Position numbers and translations under genes: made by a program. From the NCBI RefSeq assembly GCF_020010905.1, contig NZ_JAGJBY010000002.1, forward strand, positions 4,402,001 through 4,466,000: a stretch of DNA of 64,000 bases, written 5' to 3'. This DNA comes from Streptomyces acidiscabies. GTDB taxonomy: Bacteria > Actinomycetota > Actinomycetes > Streptomycetales > Streptomycetaceae. Positions 42,241 to 50,742 of this stretch are shown here, piece after piece; within the stretch, counting starts at the first letter, position 1; the number at the start of each line of letters is the position of its first letter. Below the pieces are notes generated by a model. The model was not told the DNA's origin and made no database searches. It saw only the letters and a list, made by a program, of their open reading frames with translations.

Positions 42241-42995
42241 GGGCGGGAGTCTCCGATCCGCTGGGGCTGGGGTACCACGCCGCCGTACCGGCGGTCGCGC
42301 TGCTGGTAGGCGTGCAGGCACTCCAGGAAGTGCGGCGCCCGGAAGTCGGGCCACAGCACGGGCGGGAACGTCCACTCCGCGTAGGCGACCTGCCAGAGCA
42401 TGAAGTTGGAGATGCGCTGCTCACCCGACGTACGGATGACGAGGTCCACGTCCGGCGTGTCGGGGAACGGCAGGTGCGCGGCGAAACTCTCCTCGTCGAC
42501 GGCGTCCGCCGGCACGCCCGCGCGGATCAGCGACCGCGCCGCCTCCACGATGTCCCGCCGGCCGCCGTGGTCGAACGCGACGGTCAACGTCATCCCCCGG
42601 TTCCCCTCCGTCAGCGTCATCAGGTCGGCGAAGTCCCGCGCCAGGGCCGCCGGGATACGCGGATCGCTCACCCCGAGGAACCGGCACCGGATGCCCCGCG
42701 CGTGCAACAGCGGCGCGTGCTTGCGCACCACCCGGCGCACCAGCCGCATCAGGAAGTCGACCTCGCTGCCGGGCCGCCGCCAGTTCTCCGTCGAGAACGC
42801 GTACAGGCTCAGCCACTGGACGCCCGCCCCGCGCGCGGCCTCGATCACGTCGATCACCGTCGCCTCGGCGGCGCGGTGCCCCGACGTCCGGGGCAGCGAC
42901 CTGCTCGCCGCCCACCTGCCGTTGCCGTCCATCACACAGGCCACGTGCCGGGGCACCGCCCCCCGCGCGGGCGCCTGAACCGCCGCCACCTGCAT
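42237..42995 (-). CDS. uppS: Cis-prenyltransferase of the undecaprenyl diphosphate synthase family
   Basis: About 252 residues with the family hallmarks: CVMDGNGRWA (catalytic Asp and substrate motif), LYAFSTENWRR, and RTSGEQRISNFMLWQ followed by AEWTF. It condenses isopentenyl diphosphate units onto an allylic primer to make cis-polyprenyl diphosphates used as cell-wall glycan carriers; chain length cannot be read from sequence. ATG at 42995 was preferred (G-rich stretch upstream); GTG at 43031 is an in-frame alternative. Streptomycetes usually carry more than one paralogue, so this may be the second copy. It is coupled to the DUF2236 gene downstream. Confidence 0.88.
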   Translation of the reverse strand: MQVAAVQAPARGAVPRHVACVMDGNGRWAASRSLPRTSGHRAAEATVIDVIEAARGAGVQWLSLYAFSTENWRRPGSEVDFLMRLVRRVVRKHAPLLHARGIRCRFLGVSDPRIPAALARDFADLMTLTEGNRGMTLTVAFDHGGRRDIVEAARSLIRAGVPADAVDEESFAAHLPFPDTPDVDLVIRTSGEQRISNFMLWQVAYAEWTFPPVLWPDFRAPHFLECLHAYQQRDRRYGGVVPQPQRIGDSRP

Positions 42996-43143
42996 CCCCG
43001 TTGTCCCCACCGGCCCCTCCCGCCTCGACACGTCCAGCGTGCCCGCCCCCTCGGCCGAACGGGCTAATTCCGTCCCTGATTCACTCGAAAGAGATCATCG
43101 TGTGTCCGGTTCGGGCTGATTCGCGACCGTTCCTGACGTCGTG

Positions 43144-43437
43144 TCACGGCGGGAGCGGTACGTACATGTCCCGCTCCCGCAGCACCAGATGCGGCAGGAT
43201 CAGGTCGTTGAGCATCCGCTGGTAGTCCGCGCCCGCCAGGTGCCGTTCGAACGCGGCGCGGTCGGTGTAGCGCTCGATGAGCGTGAACGAGCGGGAGTCG
43301 GACGTGGAGCGGGCGGCCTCGAAGGAGAGGCAGCCCGGAGTGGCGAGGGCGGTGGCCGCGAAGTCCGGGAGGAGCGTGGCGATGTGCTCCTGGGAGTCCG
43401 TGGTGGTGCGCCAACGGGCCACGACGACAAGGGACAT
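43144..43437 (-). CDS. Antibiotic-biosynthesis-monooxygenase-fold (ABM) protein
   Basis: 97 residues, a single ferredoxin-like ABM domain: MSLVVVARWR start, central PGCLSFEAARS, then FTLIERYTDRAAFERHL, the pattern of small quinone-forming or heme-degrading monooxygenases. Start ATG at 43437 has GGGAG seven bases upstream. It diverges from the DUF402 gene with only 26 bases between starts. Substrate unknown; proteins of this fold are widespread outside antibiotic clusters. Confidence 0.8.
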   Translation of the reverse strand: MSLVVVARWRTTTDSQEHIATLLPDFAATALATPGCLSFEAARSTSDSRSFTLIERYTDRAAFERHLAGADYQRMLNDLILPHLVLRERDMYVPLPP

Positions 43438-43463
43438 GGGACGGCTCCCGATAGGGTCGATGT

Positions 43464-44045
43464 ATGGTGAACAAGTTCTTCGCGCCGGGGCGGACCATCG
43501 TCCGGCGCGAGATGCTCGACGGGCGCGAATGGCTCGTCTACCCGGTACGGGTGGTGGCGCACGACGCCGACGGACTCGCCGTCTTCACGGCTCAGAAAAC
43601 CCCCCTCACCTTCGGACAGGGCGAGTTCAGCCGGGGCCCGCACCCCTGGCTGGGCATCGGCGACACCTGGCGCTCGCCGGGCGTCCTCCAACTGGTGCGC
43701 CCCGGCGACGGCTACTCGGTCTGGAGCCGGCCCACGGGCGGCTGGTACGTCAACTTCCAGCGCCCCATGCGCCTCACGCCCGACGGCTTCGACACCCTCG
43801 ACCAGGAACTCGACCTCCTGATCCCGCCCACCCCCGGGACCCCGCCGTACACGTGGAAGGACGAGGACGAGTTCGCCCACCGCGCCGCCACCGGCGGATT
43901 CGCCCCCGGCGAGGCGGAGTCGGTGCGCGAGACGGCCGACCGGGTCGCCGCCCTGGTCGAGAGCGGCGACTGCTGGTGGGACAAGTGGCGCGACTGGCGG
44001 GCGCCCGAGCACTGGACGGCTCCTGAGCGGGTCCCGCTGTCCTAG
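43464..44045 (+). CDS. DUF402 protein (possible nucleoside di/triphosphatase)
   Basis: 193 residues matching DUF402 in overall pattern: an N-terminal barrel region (WLVYPVRVVAHD), GWYVNFQRPMRLTPDGFDTLDQELDLLI, and the acidic EDEFAHR region. Characterised relatives hydrolyse nucleoside di- and triphosphates. The stop codon overlaps, in a shared CTAG, the stop of the convergent Fe-alcohol dehydrogenase gene. Probably a core gene rather than part of the phosphonate cluster. Confidence 0.75.
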   Translation: MVNKFFAPGRTIVRREMLDGREWLVYPVRVVAHDADGLAVFTAQKTPLTFGQGEFSRGPHPWLGIGDTWRSPGVLQLVRPGDGYSVWSRPTGGWYVNFQRPMRLTPDGFDTLDQELDLLIPPTPGTPPYTWKDEDEFAHRAATGGFAPGEAESVRETADRVAALVESGDCWWDKWRDWRAPEHWTAPERVPLS

Positions 44046-45136
44046 TACGACTCCTCGTACAGCATCCGCAGATACTCGGCGTCCACATCGGGGCGCGGGT
44101 CGTTGTCGAGGTTGCCGGTCACCCCGTCGAGCAGCGCGCCGAGGTCGCCGCGGGACACCCCGTGGTCCCGCAGCCGCGACGCGAGCGAGGTCCGCTCCAG
44201 GAACGCGCCGACCGCCTCACCCACGCTGGACGTGCCGAGCAGCCGAGCGAGGCGGCCGAAGTCGTCCGGCGCGTGGTGCTCGGTGTGGCGCAGCCAGGCC
44301 GGGTAGACGACGGCCAGGCCCCGGCCGTGCGAGATGCCGAGGTCGGGCAGCGCGCCCATGGCCTGCTGGAGCCGGTGCGGCAGACAGGTGCTGGCGCGGG
44401 CGACGTTGATGCCGCCGAGGAGCGCCGCCAGCGAGAGGGCCTCCCGGCCGGCGCGGGAGTCGTCGTCGGTGTGCTCGGTGATCAGCTCCAGCGCCTGGAC
44501 GGCCAGCGCCTGGCTGAGCGGGTCGGAGCGGCGGGCCACGAACCCCTCGACGGCGTGCGCGAACGCGTCGAACGCGGTCTCCGTACGCACGTGCCGCGGA
44601 ACCGTCGCCGTCAGCTCCGGGTCGATCACGGCGATCCGGGGCGTCAGCGCGTCCCCCCGGATCCCGGAGCGGAAGCGGCGCACGGTGTCGGTGACGATCG
44701 CGCCCTTCGTCACCTCGGAACCGCTCCCGGCGGTCGTCGGCACCGCCACGATCGGTACGACGGGGTCGGCCGGGGACAGCGTGGACCCGATCAGCTCGGT
44801 CGCCGGGCGCCCGGTGCCCAGGACGGCGGCGACGGCCTTCGCGGCGTCCAGCGGACTGCCCCCGCCGAGCCCCACGACCACGTCGCAGCCGTGCTTGCGC
44901 GCCACCTCGGCGGCCTGCTCCACCTCGACGCAGGTCGGGTTCGGGGACACGCCGTCGAAGTGGACGGCGCCGCCCAGGGAGGCCAACGCCCGTTCCAGGT
45001 AACCGTACTTGCGGCCCGCCGACCGCCCGGTCACCAGCAGGGGGCGTTCACCCAGCTCCCGGGTGAGGGGACCGAGGCGGTCCAGGGTTCCCGCGCCGAA
45101 CACGATCCGGGTCGGGAGGTCGAGATCGAAGTGCAT
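44042..45136 (-). CDS. Iron-dependent alcohol dehydrogenase, likely phosphonate aldehyde reductase
   Basis: 364 residues, group III Fe-alcohol dehydrogenase. Visible: nucleotide-binding GLGGGSPLDAAKA, PTTAGSGSE, and metal ligands in DPELTATVP (Asp), DAFAHAVE (His), LPHRL (His) and GISHG (His). Relatives in phosphonate pathways (PhpC, FomC, DhpG) reduce phosphonoacetaldehyde to hydroxyethylphosphonate. Here, with no decarboxylase present but a kinase/ArgC-type reductase pair directly upstream, the likelier substrate is the aldehyde made by that pair, for example phosphonolactaldehyde. Last gene of the minus-strand series, three bases after the PGK-like stop; AAGGAC precedes the ATG. Confidence 0.88.
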   Translation of the reverse strand: MHFDLDLPTRIVFGAGTLDRLGPLTRELGERPLLVTGRSAGRKYGYLERALASLGGAVHFDGVSPNPTCVEVEQAAEVARKHGCDVVVGLGGGSPLDAAKAVAAVLGTGRPATELIGSTLSPADPVVPIVAVPTTAGSGSEVTKGAIVTDTVRRFRSGIRGDALTPRIAVIDPELTATVPRHVRTETAFDAFAHAVEGFVARRSDPLSQALAVQALELITEHTDDDSRAGREALSLAALLGGINVARASTCLPHRLQQAMGALPDLGISHGRGLAVVYPAWLRHTEHHAPDDFGRLARLLGTSSVGEAVGAFLERTSLASRLRDHGVSRGDLGALLDGVTGNLDNDPRPDVDAEYLRMLYEESY

Positions 45137-45139
45137 GCT

Positions 45140-46321
45140 TCACGTCCTTCGTGGATTCCGCAGGGCCCGCAGCACCGCGCAGTCCCCTTCGGCGAGCAGG
45201 GTGAGCGCGGAGCCGCCGCCGGTGGACGTGCGGCCCCGCCAGGGGAGTTCGGCGACCGTGTCGCCGCCCAGCAGCAGGGTGTCCGTGCCGGCCAGCACCG
45301 GCAGGACCGCGTCCGCCGCCCGCGTGTGGCCGTACACGTACTGGCAGGGCGTGCCCGCCACCACCGCCCGCTCGGCGTAGGTGAGTTCGGCGGCGGCCCA
45401 CGGCTGGAGGTCGAAGTCGACGACCGCGTGACCGTCGGGCACGTCGGCGGGCAGGGCGAGGGGGCGGGCCGGGCCGGTCGGGTTGCCGGAGGCGTCGGAC
45501 GGGGCGACGTACACCGTCGACGGGATGTGGACCAGCGCCTTGCGCGGGCCCTCCAGGACCTCGCGGGCCACCCGGACACAGCGCTCCGGGTCGGTGCCGA
45601 GCCAGGACGCGCCCGTGCGGTGGCCGAGGGCGGCGAGGAGGGTGTTGAGGACGACGCCGCCCGGCACGATCACGTCGTAGTAGGCGGCGAGCCCCGCGAG
45701 ACCGGCGAGGACCTTCTCCGGCTTGCGTCCGCCGAGCACCGCCACCGACCGCCTGCCGTCGCGCACCGCCCACGGCGCCAGCGCCTCGACGTCCCGCACC
45801 AGACTCCGCGCCGCCACCCCGGGCAGCAGCTCCAGGAGCCCGGCGTTGGAGGCGTGCGCGCGGTGCGCCTTGGAGAAGCCGCCCACCGCGACCCGGTCCC
45901 CGAGCCGCGCGAACGCCCGCGCCAGATCAGGGTCGTTGCCCTCCTCGCCCGGGTACTCGCGGGTGTTGCCGAACAGCACGATCTGCCCCGGCGCCATCGC
46001 CGCCGCGATCTTCGGAGCCTCCTCGTCCGCGCTGTGCGGATGATAGGCCACCACCCGGCCCAACTCCCGTGCCAGATAGGCCGCGACGTGCGACAGGCCG
46101 CGCGCGGTGCCGTCGCGGTGACTGCCCTGGTGGGACAGGACCGCGACCCGCGCACCCGCGTCCGCGAGCGCCGCGATGTCCGCCAACTCGCAGTCGATAC
46201 GGGCGGTTTCGGCGAGCTTCACGCCGGTGTTGAAACCGGCCGACAGGATCCACCGCTCCCCGGGGGACACCGACTGGTCGGCGAGGCGGGGAACTCCGGC
46301 CAGCGGCGCGTCAGAAGCCAT
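45140..46321 (-). CDS. Phosphoglycerate-kinase-like carboxylate kinase
   Basis: 393 residues, aligned by eye with phosphoglycerate kinase along its length: SAGFNTGVKL (for RVDxNVP), LSHQG (for SHxGRP), FGNTREYPGEEGND (for ENxRFxxEEExN), GGFSKAHRAHAS (for DAFGxAHRAHAS), LGGRKPEKV (for GGxKxxxK) and TSTGGGSALTLL for the nucleotide loop. PGK transfers phosphate between ATP and a carboxylate next to a hydroxylated carbon. The changed RVD/GRP motifs and the context suggest a pathway paralogue acting on a phosphonate analogue of 3-phosphoglycerate such as phosphonolactate. It overlaps the ArgC-like gene by 11 bases; the reductase would consume its acyl phosphate product. Not the glycolytic pgk, which in actinomycetes normally lies between gap and tpi. 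Confidence 0.87.
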   Translation of the reverse strand: MASDAPLAGVPRLADQSVSPGERWILSAGFNTGVKLAETARIDCELADIAALADAGARVAVLSHQGSHRDGTARGLSHVAAYLARELGRVVAYHPHSADEEAPKIAAAMAPGQIVLFGNTREYPGEEGNDPDLARAFARLGDRVAVGGFSKAHRAHASNAGLLELLPGVAARSLVRDVEALAPWAVRDGRRSVAVLGGRKPEKVLAGLAGLAAYYDVIVPGGVVLNTLLAALGHRTGASWLGTDPERCVRVAREVLEGPRKALVHIPSTVYVAPSDASGNPTGPARPLALPADVPDGHAVVDFDLQPWAAAELTYAERAVVAGTPCQYVYGHTRAADAVLPVLAGTDTLLLGGDTVAELPWRGRTSTGGGSALTLLAEGDCAVLRALRNPRRT

Positions 46322-47390
46322 ACGTCCGCAACCCCGCCGTCTCGTCCAGGCCCAGCATCAGGTTCATGTTCTGGATCGCCGAACCGGCCGCCCCCTTCAC
46401 GAGGTTGTCCGTCACGGCCACCACCTTCACCGCGCCCCGGTGCGCGTCGTAGTCGAGCCCGATGTGGCAGAAGTTCGACCCGGTCACCCCGGCCAGCGTC
46501 GGATAGCGCCGGTAGTCCTTGTCGGTGAGCCCGCCGTGCGCCGGCCGCGCGTTCACCCGCACGAAGAACTCGCCCTTGTAGCGCGCCTGGTACAGCTCAA
46601 GCAGCGCCTCCCGGCTCAACTCCCCGCGCACGTCCGCCCGTACGGGCACGGTCGCCTGGATGTGGATACCCCGCGCGAAGTTGCCGTGCGCGGTCGACAG
46701 GTCCACCACCACACCCCGCCCGATCTGATCCTCCAACTCGTGGGCGTGCCGGTGCCCTTGGAGGCTGTACGGCAGCAGCGCCGCGAACGCGTTGGGGTGC
46801 ATCACCTCCGTGCGCGGCTTGTTCCCGGCCCCCGAAGTCCCGTTGATCCCCACCAGGTTGAGCGGCGACGCGGGGTCCGCGATACCGCTGTCGTAGAGCG
46901 GGGCGACGCCCAGGAGCGCGGTGATGACATAGCAGCCGGGGTTCGCGATCAGGCGGGCCTCGGCGATGCGCTCCCGGTTGAACTCGCTGACCCCGTACAC
47001 CGCTTCGGCGAGCGCGTCCGTCGCCGTGTGCTCGGCGCCGTACGCCCGCGCGTAGGTCTCGGGGTCGGCGAAGCGGAAGTCGGCGCTCAGGTCGACCACC
47101 CGGGTGCCGGCCGCGAGGAGGTCACCGGCGCGGCGCATGGCCTCGCCGCTCGGCGTGCACAGGAACACCACGTCGAAGTCGCCCGCACGGGCCGTCACCT
47201 CGTCCGGCGTGGTGAACTCCAGGCCGCTGCCGAGGAGATGGGGGTGGACGGACTCCAGCGGCTCGTCCTGCGAGCGGGCCGCCGCCGCGATCTCCGTGAC
47301 GTCCGGATGGTTCAGCAGCAGCCGCAGCATCTCGCCGCCGGTGAACCCGGAGGCGCCGATCACGGCGGCACGGACACGGGACGCGCTCAC
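46311..47390 (-). CDS. ArgC-like acyl-phosphate (semialdehyde) reductase
   Basis: 359 residues resembling N-acetyl-gamma-glutamyl-phosphate reductase: NADP-binding IGASGFTGGEMLRLL at the N-terminus, catalytic Cys in LIANPGCYVITALLG, GINGTSGAGNKPR, and the C-terminal GAAGSAIQNMNLM. The family reduces an acyl phosphate to an aldehyde through a cysteine thioester. It is not with arginine genes but overlaps a PGK-like kinase and a 2-hydroxyacid dehydrogenase, so it more likely reduces an acyl phosphate in the phosphonate pathway. The GTG start at 47390 overlaps the dehydrogenase stop as GTGA; the frame is open for another 580 bases upstream, but that region is the dehydrogenase gene. Confidence 0.88.
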   Translation of the reverse strand: MSASRVRAAVIGASGFTGGEMLRLLLNHPDVTEIAAAARSQDEPLESVHPHLLGSGLEFTTPDEVTARAGDFDVVFLCTPSGEAMRRAGDLLAAGTRVVDLSADFRFADPETYARAYGAEHTATDALAEAVYGVSEFNRERIAEARLIANPGCYVITALLGVAPLYDSGIADPASPLNLVGINGTSGAGNKPRTEVMHPNAFAALLPYSLQGHRHAHELEDQIGRGVVVDLSTAHGNFARGIHIQATVPVRADVRGELSREALLELYQARYKGEFFVRVNARPAHGGLTDKDYRRYPTLAGVTGSNFCHIGLDYDAHRGAVKVVAVTDNLVKGAAGSAIQNMNLMLGLDETAGLRTYGF

Positions 47391-48361
47391 TGGACGGCCT
47401 CCGAGGCCAGGGGACGCGACAGGACGCCGGCGGCGGAGAGTTCCTCGCGCAGCCGGGACACCAGCAGGGCGCCGATGCGGTGCTGCGCGTCGTGCGTGGT
47501 CGCCCCGATGTGCGGGGTGAGGACGACGTTGTCCAGCTCGGCGAGCGCCGAGATGCCGCCCTCGACGGCGTGCACGTCCAGCGCCGCGCCCGCGATCACG
47601 CCGGTCGACAGGGCCTCGTACAGGGCCTGTTCGTCGACGACACCGCCCCGGGCGACGTTGACGAGGTACGTGTCCGGGCCCATCGCGGCCAGCTCCGGGC
47701 CCGAAATGAGGTGCCTGGTCGCGTCGTTGAGGGGCAGCGCGAGGCAGACCACGTCCGACTCCCGCAACAGCTCCTCCAGCGGGACGAGTTCGATGTCCTC
47801 GGCGGCAAGTTCCTCCGTACGCTCGGGAGTCGGCGAGGCGACCGACGCGAGGACCCGCATCCGCAGCGGGCGGGCCAGCTCCGCGAGCCGTGAGCCGATC
47901 GGGCCGAGGCCGACCACGCCCAGGGTGTGGCCGCCGAGTTCGGGTCCCGCCAGCTCCGGCTTGCGCCACAGGCCGGCGCGGATCTGCCGGTCGGCCAGCG
48001 CGAGGTTGCGGGTCACCGACAGGGCCAGGCCCAGGGCGAGTTCGGCGACCGCGTTCGCGGAGACGCCGTGCAGGGTGAAGACACGGATGCCCAGCTCGCG
48101 GGCGACGGCGACGTCGATGTTGTCGGTGCCGCTGCCGGCCCGGCCGATCACCCGCAGCCGGGGCGCGGACCGGATCACCTCCTCGGTCAGCCGTACCCCG
48201 CTGCGGACTACGACGGCGTCCGGGTCCACCTCCTTGACCAGGGTGGCGAGTTCGTCCTGCGGCGGCTTCAGCCGCACCACGACCTCCAGATCCCGGCCGA
48301 GTTCGGCGAGGGCCTCGGGATCGACGGGGTCCAGGACCAGCAGACGCTGTGTTCGGGCCAC
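47387..48361 (-). CDS. D-2-hydroxyacid dehydrogenase (SerA-like), candidate phosphonopyruvate reductase
   Basis: 324 residues. NAD-binding GLGPIG, and the catalytic trio of the family: Arg (NVARGGVVDE), Glu (DVHAVEG) and His (LTPHIGATT). It is a short type without the C-terminal ACT or intervening domain of long SerA proteins. Family members interconvert 2-keto and D-2-hydroxy acids. In a PepM cluster without decarboxylase the obvious substrate is phosphonopyruvate, giving phosphonolactate, as I recall for VlpB of valinophos biosynthesis. GTG start has AAAGGAG seven bases upstream, and a terminator separates it from the FAD gene, so it may start its own transcript and lead the four-gene reduction set. 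Confidence 0.88.
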   Translation of the reverse strand: MARTQRLLVLDPVDPEALAELGRDLEVVVRLKPPQDELATLVKEVDPDAVVVRSGVRLTEEVIRSAPRLRVIGRAGSGTDNIDVAVARELGIRVFTLHGVSANAVAELALGLALSVTRNLALADRQIRAGLWRKPELAGPELGGHTLGVVGLGPIGSRLAELARPLRMRVLASVASPTPERTEELAAEDIELVPLEELLRESDVVCLALPLNDATRHLISGPELAAMGPDTYLVNVARGGVVDEQALYEALSTGVIAGAALDVHAVEGGISALAELDNVVLTPHIGATTHDAQHRIGALLVSRLREELSAAGVLSRPLASEAVQ

Positions 48362-48399
48362 GGGGTGACTCCTTTATGTGGGGGGAGAGGGGGAAAGGG

Positions 48400-48433
48400 G
48401 CCCGTGACGGGTGTGGGGGAACCCGTCACGGGC
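48400..48433 (-). terminator. Hairpin terminator after the FAD-protein gene
   Basis: Perfect 13-bp stem (48400-48412 with 48421-48433) and an 8-base G-rich loop, ten bases beyond the FAD-protein stop and upstream of the SerA-like gene. Suggests the minus-strand series is split into two or more transcripts. Confidence 0.7.
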
Positions 48434-48442
48434 GGGGCGGCG

Positions 48443-50647
48443 TCAGGCGCTCGCGGGGACCGGCGCGTCCTGCACGCGGGGCCAGAACTCCCGCACCCAG
48501 CGCAGCACGTCTTGCATCACATGGTGGTTGCGGTTCGGACGCAGCGCGCCGAGCTGGAAGAACATCACGCCCTCGCTCGGCGGGCCGAGGAACGTCAGCC
48601 GCGCGTCCGCCGTACCGTCCCCGCGCACCGGGTGGAAGTCCGCCGTCAGCTCAAGACCGCCCGGACCGAAGTCCGGCGCCCCGCCCTGACCCGGGTTCAC
48701 CCACTTGTGGACCAGACCGTGCCGCAGCAGCGCCGGATACACCGGCCGTACGTCGTTCTCCGCGTCGAACGGGTGCACCCGCGAGTCCACCAGCACGTCC
48801 AGCTCCACGTCCGCGCCGGTCGTCGGACCCTGCACCCGGAACCTGCCGGTCGCCGCGTCCGTCGTGAGGTCGGCGCCGGGGCCCACCGACACGTCGACCA
48901 GGCCCGCGCGGATCGCCGCCCGCACCTTCTCCATGACTTCGAGGGCCGCGCCGTTGCACAACCGGTTGTGGTGGCGCATGTACACGTCCAGGAAGTTCTG
49001 GTGCGAGGCCGCCGTCAGACCGCCGAAGTCCACCGCGTACGCCAGCGTGTCCCGCAGGTCGCGCCAGACGCCGTCGGCCGCAGCCTTCGCCGGGTTCGTC
49101 AGGTTGTCCTGCGCCGCCCAACGGTGGTCCACGTCCAGGAAGTCGAGCAGCGCCGCCCGGTACCCCTCGCCGTCCCGGTGCCCGTCGCGCGGGATCGGCC
49201 ACAGGGTCCGCTCCCACGAGAACCGGTTGTCCGCCGCGTACGTCCCGTGCCGGTACGGCGACGGCGTCACCTCCACCGCCCGCGCGAACCGCGCCCGGTC
49301 CGCCTCGGACTCGGCGAGACCCGCGAGCCGCGCGCCCGAGTCCGGGCCGAACACGACCTCCAGGTAGCGCCCCAGCAGGCCCTTCGGCAACTCGGCCGCT
49401 CCGCCGCGCAGTACGGCGTCCAGCGCCTCCGCCACCGGGTCGACGTACCGCTCGACCGCGCCCGACAGCCGGGCCACCGCGTCGGCGGACGACGCACCCG
49501 CGCCCGCGTCCGCGAGGAACGCCTCGTACTCGGGGCGCACCGCCGCCTCCAGCGCGGCCCCGAACTCCGGCCCGAACAGCGTCCGGTAGTACAGCGCCGC
49601 CATCTCCAGCACCACGACCGGCAGCACATGCCGCTCGAAGTCCAGCTGCACGCGCGCCAGTCCGCCGATCGTCACCGGCGTCCCGCCCTGCGACACCCGC
49701 AGCGCGTCCACCGCCGCCTCCGTCAGGAACACACCCCGGTGCTCCAGGGCGTCCAGGTCGCGCTCCTTCGCGTTGTACGGCCGCGCGAACGTGAACAGGC
49801 CCGAGCGGCTGAACACCGCGATCGACGCCGGCTCGTCGCCCGACGGGACGTACAGCAACTGGCCGTCACCCCGGTCGACGTACGTCCCGCCCCGGCCCTC
49901 CGTCAGGTGCAGGATGATGTCGATGCTGGTCAGGCCCATGCCGAGGCAGCCGACCACCGAACCCGGGCCGGTCGACGCCTCCGGGATGTGCAGCTCCATC
50001 GGGTACGCGGACGGCACGAACACCGCGCCGTGCTGCTTGGCGAACGCGTTCCACTTCGCCTGCTTCGGGTAGCGGTCCGGGTCGTTCCACGAGTGGCCGG
50101 TGACCATCAGGACGCTGTCCACGTCGTACGAGGCACCCGCCGCGTTCGTGACGACGGTGAGCCGGTTGTCGCCCTCGGCGGACTCGTGGATGTCGACGAC
50201 CTCCGCGTGGTGCAGGTCGACCCGCACGCCCGCCGAGCGCAGCAGCCTGAGGTACGTCTCGAACTGGTCCTGGAGCGCCTGGCCGTGGACGTAGCGCTTC
50301 GGCCAGTCCTCCGCGCTCACGTCGTACAGCGGGTCGCCGGTAGCCCGGAAGCGTTCGTGGCACCACTCCAGGAGCGTGGGGCGCAGCTCGGCCGGGAGCA
50401 GCGGGCCGGCCTCCTCGACGGTCTCGTCCGCCGCGAACGAGACCTGGCCGACGATGCGGTTCAGGAAGCTGGTCGCGGGCTGCTCGGGGCTGTGCACCTG
50501 GCCGGCGCCGAACTGGCCCGAGGCGTCGAAGATGTGGATGGCCAGGGGGACTTGGCCTTCGGCCGACTGGGCGAGGGCGGCGAGGCGTTCCAGGGCGTAG
50601 GTGCAGCTGGGGCCCGCGCCGACGATGGCTAGGGAGACGAAGGGCAT
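48443..50647 (-). CDS. Large FAD/NAD(P)-binding protein of unknown substrate
   Basis: 734 residues. An N-terminal dinucleotide-binding motif (LAIVGAGPSCTYALERL, residues 6-22) and a later one (VVGCLGMGLTSIDIILHL) mark a two-Rossmann flavoprotein of the FAD/NAD(P)-binding (PF13454-like) group. It is longer than ordinary flavin monooxygenases of the N-hydroxylase type; the C-terminal half (about 330-734) has no motif I recognise. In this setting it may oxidise a C-H or N-H of a phosphonate intermediate, for example after the PhnW-like transamination. ATG at 50647 is preceded by GGAGG; its leader is unusually rich in G runs on the plus strand. Function remains open. Confidence 0.8.
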   Translation of the reverse strand: MPFVSLAIVGAGPSCTYALERLAALAQSAEGQVPLAIHIFDASGQFGAGQVHSPEQPATSFLNRIVGQVSFAADETVEEAGPLLPAELRPTLLEWCHERFRATGDPLYDVSAEDWPKRYVHGQALQDQFETYLRLLRSAGVRVDLHHAEVVDIHESAEGDNRLTVVTNAAGASYDVDSVLMVTGHSWNDPDRYPKQAKWNAFAKQHGAVFVPSAYPMELHIPEASTGPGSVVGCLGMGLTSIDIILHLTEGRGGTYVDRGDGQLLYVPSGDEPASIAVFSRSGLFTFARPYNAKERDLDALEHRGVFLTEAAVDALRVSQGGTPVTIGGLARVQLDFERHVLPVVVLEMAALYYRTLFGPEFGAALEAAVRPEYEAFLADAGAGASSADAVARLSGAVERYVDPVAEALDAVLRGGAAELPKGLLGRYLEVVFGPDSGARLAGLAESEADRARFARAVEVTPSPYRHGTYAADNRFSWERTLWPIPRDGHRDGEGYRAALLDFLDVDHRWAAQDNLTNPAKAAADGVWRDLRDTLAYAVDFGGLTAASHQNFLDVYMRHHNRLCNGAALEVMEKVRAAIRAGLVDVSVGPGADLTTDAATGRFRVQGPTTGADVELDVLVDSRVHPFDAENDVRPVYPALLRHGLVHKWVNPGQGGAPDFGPGGLELTADFHPVRGDGTADARLTFLGPPSEGVMFFQLGALRPNRNHHVMQDVLRWVREFWPRVQDAPVPASA

Positions 50648-50742
50648 GGTGAACCTCCGGGGTGGGGGGATGGGGGAGTTGGGGTGGGGGTGGGGGGCCG
50701 TGCGGGTGGGGGACGGCGGCCGGGGTCAGGGCTGGAGTGGGG

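Noticed and set aside
46311..47390. ArgC-like gene as the housekeeping arginine enzyme
   Set aside because: No other arginine genes are present, and it overlaps a PGK-like kinase and a 2-hydroxyacid dehydrogenase; a pathway-specific role is more likely, though not proven.
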